NCBI GenBank assembly: GCA_030710605.1
Contig: CP092881.1
Span: 70,733,118 to 70,797,117, forward strand
Direction: 5' to 3'
Origin: Cordylochernes scorpioides
Lineage: Eukaryota > Arthropoda > Arachnida > Pseudoscorpiones > Chernetidae
Length of the DNA: 64,000 nt
Shown here: positions 22,662 through 34,203 of the stretch, in pieces
Layout: every line of letters starts with the position of its first letter
Numbering within the stretch: position 1 is the first letter of the stretch
Notes under the pieces: generated by a model
Database searches by the model: none
Seen by the model: only the letters and a program-made list of their open reading frames with translations
Told to the model about the DNA's origin: nothing
Made by a program: the position numbers and the translations under genes

Positions 22662-22902
22662 GCTCCTGCTAAGGCCCAATGGCACGGAGGTCTGACGGGC
22701 TTCTATGTGGGCTACCGGCCAGACACGGCGTCGGGAGAAGCCCCTCTGTACAAGACGGTGGAATGGTCGGGGCAGGGTCCCCTGGAAGCCCACCTCACCA
22801 ATCTCCGTCGCTCCACGGGATACCGCGTGGCTGTCCAGGCCTTCAACGGCAAGGGCGCCGGACCTGCCAGCGAGGAGGTGTCCGTACGGACTTTAGAGGA
22901 TG
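22662..22902 (+). CDS. Dscam-like gene, FN3 domain a, C-terminal half exon
   Basis: A 241-nt exon completes the FN3 domain begun at 784. It contains GFYVGYRP (strand C), the Leu/Tyr core LRRSTGYRVAVQAFN and the G-strand loop GKGAGPASEEV, and ends RTLED, a typical Dscam inter-domain linker. Acceptor AG is at 22660-22661 (phase 0) and donor GTGCGT starts at 22903 (phase 1). Its GC content is far above the flanking intron, as expected for constrained coding sequence. It acts in the extracellular membrane-proximal stalk. The open frame runs upstream of the acceptor and past the donor, but there it loses FN3 character, so I end the exon at the splice signals. Confidence 0.92.
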
Positions 22903-23199
22903 GTGCGTTATGTAGATATGTTTTTTTTCTTAAATTAATTCCAACTAGGCGTTATTTAGAACAAGCCGAGATGGTACATCGAGTTCAAGACAGAGATGGC
23001 TGGCGTCGTGTTTGGGATGTAATACGTACAGTGGGCCACAACGTTCGATCGCAAATAAAATGATTTATAAAATCTTACTTCGAACAAGAAATTTGTTGTC
23101 ACATATAAACTACTCTATGGATTTCTTACCATCAGCATATGGTCCGAAGACTAATTGTTATCATAGAGAATTATCAGGTAATAAAATGAAATACATAGC

Positions 23200-23760
23200 A
23201 ATATAACATCTATATAATACAAATTAAAACATCAAAAGGCCAATGTTTCTTTTCACAAATAAATCAAACTTCTACTACCCTTACTGCGATGAAAATATAT
23301 TGGAAGAACTTGGCTCATCAGTGGTGAACCCTCCCAGCGGCTTCGTCAATATAATCTACCAGACCGCTTCTTTAGAGCTCTAATACTGTATTGGATCATT
23401 CTGCTTTTATATGTAACACTAAATGGTGGAATCTTAGAAATGTTATTTAAGCAAACTATGGACATAAGCTTTTAGGACAGTAGAATTACATATAAATATT
23501 TGCATCGAGCAATTATATTCCGAAAAAAAAATAAGGACAATTCAGTTAGGCATAAATTAAAACAAAGCAATAACGCACCATCTATATAATACAAATGAAA
23601 ACACCAAAACGCGAATGTTTCTTTTCACAAATAAATCAAACTTCTACTGTCCTTACTTCGATGAAAAAAATTTGGGATAGCTTGGCTCATCTCATCCCTT
23701 CTTATCATTTTGGTGTTTTAATTTGTATAATAGAATGAAATACCTAAATATATTTCAAAA
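23200..23760. mobile_element. TACTGTCCTTACTGCGATG repeat family, cluster
   Basis: Two related direct segments (23215-23460 and 23560-23720) each with CACAAATAAATCAAACTTCT, a variant of CTACTGTCCTTACTGCGATG and AAAATATTGG. Longer copies at 32560-32830 and 53565-53985 extend through CTCCCAGCGGTTTCGCCAAT, ATACTGTATTGGATTATTCT and GCTTTTATATG. No intact long ORF. Confidence 0.65.
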
Positions 23761-24232
23761 TACAAATTTTAAATATAATTTGTGTAACATATTAGAAAAT
23801 AAAGTGATAAAAAAGAATAGAATAAAAGAGGATGTTATCTAGGCACTCTATTGTCTAGAGTCCTTCTAGGCGATACGTGAATTGGACAATTCTCGCTCCT
23901 AGACAATTGACAATTAAAATAATTTTATTGACATATTGTCATTACATGAAAAGTGCACAGTCTGCACTATGCCTAGATGTGTAGAGGCTTTTATTTCTCC
24001 TGGCAAACTTTTGATGAGAGTAGGTTTAGAAAGCCGGAGGAAGGTTCTCGGTAAATCATATATATTACCACATTGTTCAACATTCGTACTTCTATGTGAA
24101 ACGAGCTCCTGAAATTCAGATACAGGCGTCTGTGATTGAAGAATTTCGAGGCATTTAGAGCTTTGAACATCACTTCAGCTTTGTGGCTGAATCCAACAGC
24201 CAACTTGGCAGTGGAACAGAGTCTGTGTGCAG

Positions 24233-24331
24233 TTCCTCCCAGCGCCCCCTCTCTGGAGGTGACCTCCACGACCACCTCTTCCGTCACTGTGGCCTGGACC
24301 CAGAAAACTGCCTTCGGGAACACTGTCAAAG
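24233..24331 (+). CDS. Dscam-like gene, FN3 domain b, N-terminal half exon
   Basis: A 99-nt exon, acceptor AG at 24231-24232, donor GTAGAT at 24332, phase 1 in and out. With the G from the preceding exon the first codon is Val, so the junction reads RTLED-VPPSAPSLEV, very like the linker before FN3 domains in Dscam (EDVPSAPP). It contains TSSVTVAW with the strand-B Trp. The intron before it is only 1.33 kb and contains no recognisable immunoglobulin exon, so the Ig10 domain that canonical Dscam carries between FN3-4 and FN3-5 appears to be absent at this point. Confidence 0.88.
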
Positions 24332-24774
24332 GTAGATCATCAACTCACTGATCCCTTAGTTTATGATGTTTCCTTGATCTACTTCTTTGGCTGTTCTAAA
24401 ATAATAGATGTATACCTTGTCATGCTAGAGATTGTGATGGTCTAATTCTTGGACCGGGAATTGTGACGACTTTCCTGTCAAAGGTACATCATCACTATCA
24501 AAGATAGGATCATCAACTCACTGATCCCATAGTTTATAAATGTTTCCATGATCTACTTCTTTGGCTGTTCTAAAACATAGATGTATACCTTGTCGTGCTA
24601 GATATTGTGATGGTCTAATTATTAGACCGAAATTTGCGACGACTTTCCTGCCTGATAGTCCAACCGACATGTCCCAATCCTGTCGCAACAACCGAAAATA
24701 TGTAAATATGTCATAACAGCATATATGAGAATCTGAAATTTTCAATATATTGTGGCGAAGAAATAATTTATATT

Positions 24775-24975
24775 TTATTATTTAATTTAATCATTTATTT
24801 ATTTATTTAAAAGTTGCAAAGACACGCCATAACCACAATTAGGAAACTTGCGTGTAAATCTGAAATTATATAAAAATCAAATCATCGTAAAATTAATATA
24901 GTTAAACATTGGGAAGCCCGCAAATTACACATTCGATGTCAAATTTTGCATATAGTAATTAGATTATTCAATGAA
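24775..24975 (-). mobile_element. LINE 3' tail, same family as 41700-43165
   Basis: GACACGCCATAACCACAATT, CTTGCGTGTAAATCTGAAAT and CGATGTCAAATTTTGCATAT align with 41711-41840 (3' UTR of the LINE below). No coding part is present: a heavily 5'-truncated copy. Confidence 0.7.
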
Positions 24976-25429
24976 AACATTTAACACAGAATTGTGTGTG
25001 ATTACTATGAATTTGTGAAATCATCATACATGGTTCTTAGCTTACTTACTCAATATTCTCTAGCTGTAGATAGTTGTTCTTGTTTGATAATTGTCCACTG
25101 GTCGTACTGACGTCATCAATAAATACTTTCATATCTTCAGATATCCGAATACTGATTTCTACGCTACAATATTTATCCTTATATGAATGGATTATTAACT
25201 GGTCTTTCCCTAATTCAACAAAGCTGGTGCTGCACAATATCTGAAACTGTGTCCTCTACAGTAATATCATCTCGGTACATTTATTCTGTAGTAAAGGTTT
25301 GCATTTATAATTGCAGATATATATATATACAATTGTTCACAATTACTCTGTTGTACATATATATATGTAGATAGAACAACAATAAGTATGTGTAATATTA
25401 TATATATTAGCTGTATATATATACTAAAA

Positions 25430-25740
25430 ATAAAAGTGTCCAGGGGCAGGAATCGAACCCACAACCTTCTGCTTACCGGGCAGGTGCCATGTCCACTAGG
25501 CTACCCTGGACGTATTTTTCCGTTCGTAACTAATACTTAAAGTAACTTATAATACATTATAAATGTATTATTATCATACGCCTCAGTCATTTATAATGTA
25601 TTATAAGTTACTTTATGTATTAGTTACGAACGGAAAAATACGTCCAGGGTAGCCTAGTGGACATGGCACCTGGGCAGAAGGTTGTGGGTTCGATTCCCGC
25701 CCCTGGACACCTTTATTTTTCCGTTCGCCATTACTCTTCA
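25430..25740. mobile_element. Fold-back element with tRNA-like arms
   Basis: Arms 25438-25511 and 25642-25708 are inverted copies of a tRNA-like sequence (GTCCAGGGTAGCCTAGTGG, box B GGTTCGATTCC, closing CCCTGGAC). The right arm lacks about 7 nt in the anticodon region. Between them an inner palindrome of TATAATACATTATAAATG type. Outer motif AAAATAAAAGTGTCC resembles 50365. Confidence 0.75.
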
Positions 25741-26199
25741 TACTAAAAATGTAATATTTAACTGTAATATTTCATTGGTCTTGTAGAACGAGACACGCGT
25801 TCTCCCATGTTTTAGTGAGAAACATCCTCGATAAAGAGAAGCGAGTCACCCTTCGAAATATCGGAATAATAAAAAATATTTATAAATCCAATATATGCAT
25901 ATTTTCTGAATATATATATATATTATATATAATATATATATTTTTTTTCCAGGATGAAATTCATCTATAACAATAAAAGTCGTATTTCCTTTCAAAATAG
26001 ACGCTAAATCTAAACACTATCTATTGACCGTCTCCGTAAACTGTTGTAGCTTTGTCACCAGCCCGAGTCCACTAGTAGGCTGAAATGGTTAATAGTTGGC
26101 GCTTAGCTTTATATCTATGTGTATTTTTTTATTGAGAACGCGATCTACGTAATCGAGAAGTTTACGTCAATACAGAGTGATAGATTGCAAGTATTCACA

Positions 26200-26470
26200 A
26201 TTGTATGATTATAGAACGACGTTTAAACAAGTTTTACCACAAATTTTTCTTTTTTACAGAACAAAAAATCGTAATTTATTTTAAGGAGAAATATCAACTA
26301 TTCCTATCCTTAGGGATGAAGTATGAAAGGATGAATTAAGAAGAGTAATAATGAATAGAAAAATAAAGTGTCCAGGGATGGGGAAATGTGCAGTAAAATT
26401 TGCTAAACGTCGTTCTATAAGCATAGCCGCATTATATTGTATTACAAATTGTATAATAACAAAAGAAGAG
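26200..26470. mobile_element. CCGCATGTGTTTC-family fold-back remnant
   Basis: Left arm (26200-26375) matches the family and ends GTGTCCAGGGATGGGG; the right arm is reduced to TGCTAAACGTCGTTCTATAA and GCCGCATTATATTGTATTA. Confidence 0.6.
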
Positions 26471-26474
26471 TAAA

Positions 26475-27089
26475 TCTTCCGCCAAGAGATCAACACCATA
26501 GAGGTCCGTACGTCTCTTGACCTCACGGACAATACAGCAGCTACATTATTTGGTTCATTTTGTCTCCTCTCTAATTGTAAAGATGTTGCTGTATCACCTC
26601 ATAAGCATAAATAAATAAATAAAGAGTAAATCTGATGTGTAAATAAATCCCTTTTCAAACAAAGACTCACTTGCACATGGGGAAAGGGAGAAAAATATTG
26701 CTGTATTGTTTTGTTGTTGTATGGCGAATCCATATAGGGAAATGGGCCCTAATAAAAGCCTTTTTGTTGTTGTTGTTTGTTGAGTAAATCTGAAGAGATA
26801 AAGTCCTGTACTTTTAAAGCTAGTAAGAATATCAGAAATATGTGTACAAAAATCTTTAAATATTTTATACTTTCTCTATAATTTTAATGACTCGATTGTT
26901 CTTGGCAGATCAGGTTATTGAATAGATATGTTGATACCTTTCTTCATCTTTATTTTGAAATCCATCAGTACACACACACACACCACACACACACTTCAGA
27001 AACAAAAATTGAAGATCAAGAAATTTCAAATAATTGTATTGTATTAGGAATAACAATCTTGATAATTTAAAAAAAATCGGTATTCGGTT
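26475..27089. other. Intron with probable LINE tails
   Basis: (AAAT)n at 26605, TAATAAAAGCC plus (TTG)n at 26750 and (CA)n near 26970 look like worn 3' ends of retroposons. No coding sequence. Confidence 0.4.
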
Positions 27090-27610
27090 TGAAAAAGCGT
27101 TAATTTATTTTATTAACTACAATAGTTATAAATTGTTTGTTTTTAAAAAGAATCAGGGGTCTTTAATAGTCTCGAATTTTCATAACATGGCGCGCTAATG
27201 CATCATAATATAATTGCTATAATAAAAAAAACTCAATTTGATATTTGCGGAAGAGCGATTGCTCGAAGCATATTATATACAGTATTTATAATTGTATTCA
27301 TTTCTACTGTCCTCAGAGCTAATGTCCATAGTTCATTTAAAATACCTATTCCAAGAGTCTAACAACAGTATCACTATGAAAGGAAGACCGAAAAATACAA
27401 TATAACAGCAGTATGGTAGATTAAACTGGCGAAACCGCTGGAAATGTTCACCACTAATGAGCAGGTCCCTCCCATTAATATTTCATTGCAGTAAGGGCAG
27501 TAGAAATTGTTTAATTTTTAAAAGAATCATACGTGTCTATAATAGTTTAGAATTTCCATAACAGATGGCGTGTGTGCTAATGCATCATAACTATAATAAT
27601 AACATATTCA
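27090..27610. mobile_element. GCGCGCTAATGCATCATAAT / CTGCCCTTACTGCAATG family cluster
   Basis: Pieces TTTCATAACATGGCGCGC, GGTAGATTAAACTGGCGAAA, CATTGCAGTAAGGGCAGTAG and ATCATACGTGTCTATAATAG belong to the family whose complete members are 46201-46386, 48017-48268 and 56305-56441. Other partial copies: 19000-19160, 31218-31600, 54195-54360. Confidence 0.6.
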
Positions 27611-27619
27611 TGCAAATCT

Positions 27620-27850
27620 TTGATATGAATAAACTCTCGTCATCTCTGTACTTGCTAAAACCAGGGCACTCTAGCCACAGGTGTCTTCAATCCTGTGTCT
27701 CTTCACCGCAGTAACAACCTTCCACTGCTCGATCGATGTCAAAAATTTCCTAAATTTTCATGGTCCATTATAAATTGAATTTTGTAGAAACTTGGACGGA
27801 AATAGAATAGAATACCACAAGGGAAAACGTTTTGAAATGTTTCATTTATC
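27620..27850 (-). pseudogene. LINE C-terminal zinc-motif fragment
   Basis: The minus strand reads GCYCGEETQD-stop-RHLWLECPGFSKYRDD, the Cys/His segment at the end of Jockey/I/R1-type ORF2, with one in-frame stop. Different family from 18381 and 41868. Confidence 0.65.
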
Positions 27851-28199
27851 CCAGCAAATATTATATCCATTTTTAAACTTTAAAATGATTCAATTATACT
27901 GGAGATAAATGTGGTTTATAAAAATTATGATCAAGTATTGAAAGGTTGAGCCAAATCATATTTTATTGTTATGGAATCGATATAGTCTGTGTAGGAATAT
28001 TTGCGAGGCTATGGGCAAAATTAGATGAGGTAGTTTTATATGCACGAATTGATCATAGAATAAATTTACACTGCATTGTATTTAAATTTTGCCTACATTG
28101 ATTAAAATTAATTATGTCCAAGTATGGAATGCTCTATTTTAAATATAAATAGATTTGAGAACGACAGGATTATAAGATGATAAATTATTATTTTATTTC

Positions 28200-28466
28200 A
28201 TATTGGTATTTTTGACAATACATCCAGATGGCACAAGAACCTACAGGACATGCAACAACTGTCCTGGTGTGGAACTAACACCTACTCACATATTCTCATG
28301 CCCAGCAATGGCCGCAGCCTTGAAGAAAATTGACATGGACCCAGAGCAGCAGCTTTACACACCCAAGATAATGGACATTGCTGCTGCTGTGATAGAGATG
28401 TATGGATACATCTGGGTCTCTTCATTGGACATGGCAACAACAACACAGTATACGCACCCAAGATAG
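28200..28466 (+). pseudogene. LINE C-terminal fragment feeding a tandem array
   Basis: The frame encodes CNNCPGVELTPTHIFSCP and AVIEMYGYI, again a C-x2-C...H...C tail of a LINE ORF2. It runs directly into the 98-bp array, whose units repeat the last coding segment (AKIxDIAxAVIEMYGDI-stop). Confidence 0.72.
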
Positions 28467-29325
28467 AGGAAATTGCGACTGCTGTGATAGAGATGCCTGG
28501 AGACATCCGAGGCTCTTCATTGGACACGACAACAACAACAACACAGTATACACACCCAAGATAGAGGACATTGCGACTGCTGTGATAGAGATGAATGGAG
28601 ACATCTGAGGCTCTTCTTTGGACACGACGACAACAACAACACAGTATACACACCCAAGATAGAGGACATTGCTACTGCTGTGATAGAGATGTATGGAGAC
28701 ATCTGAGTTTCTTCATTGGACACGACGACAACAACAAAACAGTATACACACCCAAGATAGAGGACATTGCGACTGCTGTGATAGAGATGTATGAAGACAT
28801 CTGAGTTTCTTCATTGGACACGACAACAACAACAATACAGTATACACACCCAAGATAGAGGACATTGCGACTGCTGTGATAGAGATGTATGAAGACATCT
28901 GAGTTTCTTCATTGGACACGACGACAACAACAAAACAGTATACACATTCAAGATAGTGGACATTGCTACTGCTGTGATAGAGATGTATGAAGACATCTGA
29001 GTTTCTTCATTGGACACGACGACAACAACAAAACAGTATACACATTCAAGATAGAGGACATTGCGACTGCTGTGATAGAGATGTATGAAGACATCTGAGT
29101 TTCTTCATTGGACACGACGACAACAACAAAACAGTATACACATTCAAGATAGAGGACATTGCGACTGCTGTGATAGAGATGTATGAAGACATCAGAGTTT
29201 CTTCATTGGACACGACAACAACAACAATACAGTATACACATCCAAGATAGAGGACATTGCGACTGCTGTGATAGAGATGCATGGAGACATCTGAGGCTCT
29301 TCATTTGAAACGACAACAACAACAT
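28333..29325. repeat. 98-bp tandem array derived from a LINE 3' end
   Basis: Ten copies: GCTGTGATAGAGATG lies at 28384, 28481, 28579, 28677, 28775, 28873, 28971, 29069, 29167 and 29265 (97 bp once, then 98 bp). Each unit carries ACAACAACAACAC, CAAGATAGAGGACATTG and GACATCTGAG, i.e. the end of the LINE ORF, its stop and the start of the 3' UTR. Confidence 0.95.
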
Positions 29326-30299
29326 TGGTATTTTCATGAGAGGTATTCTTAATATCTGTAAAATTCGGAGGGAGTTGCCCCTAAAAGAGTTAGGTTTTTC
29401 GATCAATGTTGATAACTCCAATGAGCTTCCATTATTGTCTTGTTATCGTCTCTGGAAACTTACTTCCAACCACCCGGTAATCCACATTCAATATGTGAAA
29501 CCATCACGATGCTCACCCCCTGCGTTATATTGCCGGCATCTAAACCGCCGCTCTCTGAGACAAAAATCCACAACACCTCCCTGAGGCAGAACTAATAGGC
29601 AGCGGAATGTTGCAATTACCGCAGAATTTCTATCCCAAACTTTCGGTTCAACACCTTTGAACTCCAATAAAACGAATTGATGAAACGCAATATTGCCTTT
29701 AAAACCTAATTGACGTGATGATTAAAGGCTTCGCCAATTAAATTAAGACTTTATTTGATGGCTTTTCCTTGGAGTCAGCCAGCCTTTCGGGCCGTTTAGG
29801 CTGAACTGAATCGTTATCCCGCGTCCAATAAGCCAGGCGAGAAATGGAATGTTCTAAATTGGATATAGAATCTACCTACGACCGTTAAAGCCAGGAAATC
29901 TCAAATAAATTACAATTAGGAATGTAAAATCTCTAAACATTCTTCTAATGATAATTAAATAAGACTTCACGCTATTCTATCTCAACCAATTAGAATCTGT
30001 GAATTCAAACCAATTAGAGAAAAAGTAATTTGAATGATCTAGTTACAACGTTGTATCCTGAAAGAGTTGAGTTTACAAGATGGATAATTAGCTTGATACT
30101 TTGCCTCTAATTGCCGAGAAAGAAACAAATGGAAGAAAATTTATGAAATACGTTTATAAATATATGTTCAAATTATATAATTGCTCGCTATTAAAATGAT
30201 ATATGTTTGAATTTTGTATAACAAGTGGGATAACTAGTCGTCTGGTAAAGAATTATTTGCGACCGTTTTAAGAAGATAGTTCAATTTATATAAGGAATA
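29326..30299. other. Intron of higher complexity, no repeat copy
   Basis: 29400-29900 is balanced in composition (CGGGCCGTTTAGGCTGAAC, TTCGCCAATTAAATTAAG) without ORFs or matching copies; a candidate conserved non-coding element. Confidence 0.4.
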
Positions 30300-30393
30300 A
30301 CTAAAGAGACAAAGGTCGCCTCTCCCGTCAAAACCAGACGCCATCTATTGAACGTCGCCGCAAACTAGCGGCCTCGGGTTGGTGACAAAGCGT

Positions 30394-30440
30394 CCACCAA
30401 GAGACCATGGTTTCGGGCTAATGGCCCTCGTCAGTCTAGG
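30394..30440 (-). ncRNA. Hammerhead ribozyme motif, family 1 copy C (core intact)
   Basis: Minus strand: CCCTAGA, CTGACGA (complement of 30428-30434), stem II GGGC-CATTA-GCCC (4 GC pairs), GAAA (complement of 30411-30414), CCATGG, TC, TCTTGG. All invariant core boxes and a GTC cleavage triplet are present. Stem I pairs over six positions with one U-U mismatch. Stem III is the 8-nt self-complementary ACCATGGT, which could pair intramolecularly (tight) or between two copies. Confidence 0.7.
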
Positions 30441-30807
30441 GCGGGCTTTATTCCATGAGATCCACACGGGATCTAATGGAATCTTGACAATCTGCCAAAG
30501 AGGTGTTTAGCTGGCAAAGTGGCTGGGCAAAATCTATGGCTAAAATATAGATGGAAATTTGTCCAGGAGGATAATGATCTAAAGAGACAAAGGTCGCCTC
30601 TCCCGTCAAAATAGACGTCAAAACCAGACGCCATCTATTGACAAAAAATAACGAATCAATATATTTTAATGTTCTTTTTTATCTCTCTGACTGATGTACA
30701 CCTAGGTCTCCATTCTCTGTGGAAATTCTTCAACATTCAGATCGACGTGATGTCACATTATTGTACCAAAGAGGATTCCTTGAAGTCCTGAGTCAACAAG
30801 ATCTTAC

Positions 30808-31135
30808 TTATAATACAATATAATGCGGCTTATGATTGTAGAACGACATTTGAAAATTATCCCGCATGTGTTTCTTTTAAACGAAAAATCGAAATTTTTT
30901 TTAAGGATAAATAACGATTATTTCTAACCTTAGGGATGAAGTATGAAAGGATGAATTGTGAAGAGTAATGATAAACGGACACTTTATTTTTCCGTTTATC
31001 ATTACTCTTCACAATTCACCCTTTCATACTTCACCCCTAAGGTTAGAAATAATCGTTATTTCTCCTTAAAATAAATTTTGATTTTTCATTCAAAAGAAAC
31101 ACTTGCGGGATCATTTACAAATGTCGTTCTACAAG
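30808..31135. mobile_element. CCGCATGTGTTTC-family fold-back, complete
   Basis: Arms of about 160 bp meet at 30970-30990, where GATAAACGGACACTTTATTT closes a tight hairpin. The tRNA-like core seen at 50385 is missing. Confidence 0.8.
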
Positions 31136-31217
31136 ATCCTATTTCTAAAATATATTTAATATTATTGCATTTAGGATTATATTGAATTAATATATGAATA
31201 AACAATTAATGTTATTT

Positions 31218-31600
31218 ATTTGCTATATGATGTAAATATATCGGAATATATTTTCTTTTTCTGCACAAAGATGCAATAGCTTATCCTGAAACATTGTAAC
31301 TTTATTTACTATCGTATGAATATTTTTTTTTTCAAATTGCGTGTTAAATATTTCATTCGAAACTATTATAGACGCGTATGAATTTTTTTTTAATTGAAAA
31401 ATTTCTACTGTCCTTACTGCAATGGAAAAATTAATGGGAGAGTTCACCACTGATGAGCCAGGCCCACCCATTAATTTTTCCATTGCAGTAAGGGCAGTAG
31501 AAATTGTTCAATTTTCAAAAGAATCTTACGCGTCTATAATAGTTTCGAATTTTCATAACAGATGGCGCTCTAATGCATCAATAAATATTTCATTATTATC
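31218..31600. mobile_element. CTGCCCTTACTGCAATG family, fold-back copy
   Basis: Arms 31345-31440 and 31465-31560 are inverted around AGTTCACCACTGATGAGCC. Ends in AACAGATGGCGCTCTAATGC, 60 bp before a Dscam acceptor. Confidence 0.7.
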
Positions 31601-31660
31601 AATAAAAATCGTTGATAGTGGATATATAAATGACATGGCTATATCCAATGTGATGTACAG

Positions 31661-31846
31661 AGTATGTTGTCCATTACCGACGGGAGAGCGAGCCGTGGCG
31701 CCAGGCCGCGGTGCCGGGCAACCTCTCCGGCTACACGCTGGCTGACCTGGAGTGTGGCCGGGGTTACCAGCTATACGTAACGGCGCACAACTCTGTCGGC
31801 AAGTCCGAGCCCAGTGAACTGCTGAGTGCACGGACGGACGGGGCAG
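31661..31846 (+). CDS. Dscam-like gene, FN3 domain b, C-terminal half exon
   Basis: A 186-nt exon, phase 1 to phase 1, acceptor AG at 31659-31660, donor GTGAGT at 31847. The split codon with exon 24233-24331 gives Glu and a good strand-C motif (VKEYVVHYRRE). It continues with ADLECGRGYQLYVTAHNSVG, the hallmark of canonical Dscam FN3-5 (L-x-C-G-x-x-Y-Q-L-Y-x-T-A). GNLS is a possible N-glycosylation site. The 7.3-kb intron before it holds the 98-bp array, LINE ends and fold-back elements. Recognition is strong. Confidence 0.92.
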
Positions 31847-32559
31847 GTGAGTGGATCTAGCTATAGATAGGGAGGTGACCATTTGTTGTGGGGACAGAGG
31901 GTGACTTTTGGTGGTTATGGGAACTGAATATATGGGGAGCCGTTGTATGTGGTTGGTACAAGAATTTGTTACAAGAACTGTTCTATATCTGGGACAATAT
32001 TTCATCCTGCTTTCAGGCTTGTTCCTTTTATTTATTATTGGTTCTAAGATAGATACAACAAACTTTTATTTCATTCTGTGGTTTAATAATAAGTTCAATA
32101 TACTTTTTAGCAAGATTTAATTGTAAGAATATGATTTTATATTATATATAGGATGTGGCAAGTCGGGAAAACCATAAATGAGAGTACAGCAAGTTGCGAG
32201 CCCACTGTGTATAATATTAAAATAGCCAACAATACATGTTAATATGTTTTAAAAAGCTAAAAACCTTTCCCTTTGCAATCACTATACAGAGATGAAATTA
32301 AATAATTAAAAAGGTTTCCAAAGATGAGTTCCTTTTTATTTTATTAAAACATTCTCAATTTTTAGGCATCTCTGTTCTTCTATAGGAAAACATATAAATT
32401 TAATAAAACGCAGTCTGATGCCAAACTATGGAAACCTTTTTAATTGATTAATTAATGAACAGGAGACTTAAATCACTTGACAGAGATGAAATAAATAAGG
32501 TGTTATCACATACACCCATCAGCCGCATTGTATTAATAAATATACTTTTTATAATAAAA
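31847..32559. other. Intron, no exon seen
   Basis: AT-rich; AAAGGTTTCCA at 32310 and its inverse at 32425 form a weak 130-bp fold-back. Confidence 0.5.
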
Positions 32560-32850
32560 ATGAAAACACCTAAAACGCGAATGTTTCTTTTCACAAATAA
32601 ATTACACTTCTACTGTCCTTACTGCGATGAAAAAATATTGGGAGAGCTTGACTCATCAGTGGTGAACCCTCCCAGCGGTTTCGCCAATTTAATCTACCAG
32701 TCCGCTTCTTCAGAGCTCTAATACTGTATTGGATTATTCTGCTTTTATATGTTACACTGAAGGGTGGAATCTTAAAATGGTATTCAACTAAACTATGTAC
32801 ATAAGCTTATAGGACAGTATAATTATATTTAAATACTTATTATAAGTTAG
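32560..32850 (+). mobile_element. TACTGTCCTTACTGCGATG family, longest single copy
   Basis: Contains an 88-codon ORF (32455-32721) with FYCPYCDEKILGELDSSVVN. The same reading frame is partly kept in other copies. Function unknown; a CxxC knuckle would fit a small zinc-binding peptide, but chance is not excluded. Confidence 0.55.
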
Positions 32851-32929
32851 GTAATCATCATCTGGAGCATTAAATCATAAAAAGTACAAAATCGTGAAGC
32901 GAAGAGCTTCTTGTAAGGTTTTTTATTTA

Positions 32930-33520
32930 ATCGAGCTTTCGGGTATCTCTGCCCTTTAAATTTCTGTTTGATGAGAAGGACAGAGCCAATATCCAATTAT
33001 TTGTTTAGGCAGGTACGATAAGTTAACCCCCCACACTGATAAAACAGTGTTTACCTTACAACCCTGAACACTCGGATTTTCCTGGAAAATCTCTTAAAGA
33101 TTTCTTGAAAAAGCCATGGCCCACCTGTGCTGTGTGAGCCGAAGAGCTTGAATTGACTTGTTCCATATGTAAATACCTGTTTTCTTTCCTCTTTTCGTTC
33201 TCCACTTCTCCCATCCATATTTCCTTTTTTTATGTTTTTTTCTTCTTATAATCTGTATATATTTACCATATGTATATAATCTTTCTCCATTTTTTATTTC
33301 CCACTTTCATAGGTTTCTCCGTCTTGTAACCCCAAGGAGAATACTCTGTAAGACCTGTGTGTCTTAATAAAGGCTTTTGTGTGTGTGTGTATCTCTGCCC
33401 TTCTACAGGAGTAAGAATGAATAATTGAATAATAAAAATGTTCACTTCTGTAGAAGGAGAGAAATGCACGAAATCTCGGATGAATAAAAACCTTACGAGA
33501 AACTCTTCGCCTCACGATTT
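32930..33520. mobile_element. Element bounded by inverted TCGAGCTTTCGGG / CGAAATCTCG ends, LINE tail inside
   Basis: GAAGAGCTTCTTGTAAGGTT and its inverse (CTTACGAGAAACTCTTCGCC) bound the segment, with CTTTCGGGTATCTCTGCCCT twice (32937, 33390). Inside, 33170-33385 looks like a LINE 3' UTR ending CTTAATAAAGGC and a (GT)n run. Confidence 0.5.
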
Positions 33521-34203
33521 TGTACTTTTGATAACATACAAGGGTCACTTCAAAAGTTTTTTCAATCAATATTAAATAATTAAAAAATAAATTATGCCAT
33601 TAAAATCTCTACATGCAATTTCTACCTAACATAAATAATTTTAAGATTACAAAATATTTTCTCACAATGAATTTCTTTTTTTTTTTTTTCAAGTGATGCT
33701 TTCAAGTGATAATCGCTCTTCAATTTAATCGTGAATAGAGATTTATATTTAATTAAAAAGGCATATATTGGATCAAAATATCATTTATTTTGATCTAATA
33801 TATGCTTTTTAATTAAAGATTTATCTATGGATTGCTCTATTTTCAAAAAGATATTTATATGAAATGGAGAAGTATAAAATCTTATTTTACAAGAAATAAA
33901 CTCATTGTGAGAAAATATTTTGTAATTTTAAAAGTTTTCACAATTTTATCATGAATAAGCATTTTTATAAAATATAACAACAATGACTGATAGAGGGATT
34001 GTTTACTGTGCAGCAACGGTAATTTCTAAACATTGCATCATACACAATGGAATTGACTATAGAAAGTTGACGCGCCATGATCTTTTTTGATGTATTGCTT
34101 CTCTCTAAACAAATTGAGACGTGCTTTGTGGGTATTTCGTTATTCTACGTGCATGTAATGTCTAACTGACCACCGACTGACACAACTAACGCCATGTCTG
34201 CAG
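33521..34203. other. Intron with a hairpin remnant
   Basis: 33750-33835 is a compact hairpin of GGCATATATTGGATC type; GATTACAAAATATTTTCTCA and its inverse (33650, 33910) form outer arms. Otherwise AT-rich. Confidence 0.55.

Noticed and set aside
23904-23965. A hairpin terminator or poly(A) site for the Dscam gene
   Set aside because: The AATAAA-like tail motif recurs in several repeats and lies between exons, so it is a retroelement tail rather than the gene end.
28282-29421. A ladder of overlapping 68-codon ORFs on both strands
   Set aside because: Produced by the 98-bp tandem array; only the first segment on the + strand is a genuine LINE remnant.
31553-32005. Minus-strand ORF of 150 codons over the FN3 b exon
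   Set aside because: Antisense to a clear FN3 exon; no recognisable product.
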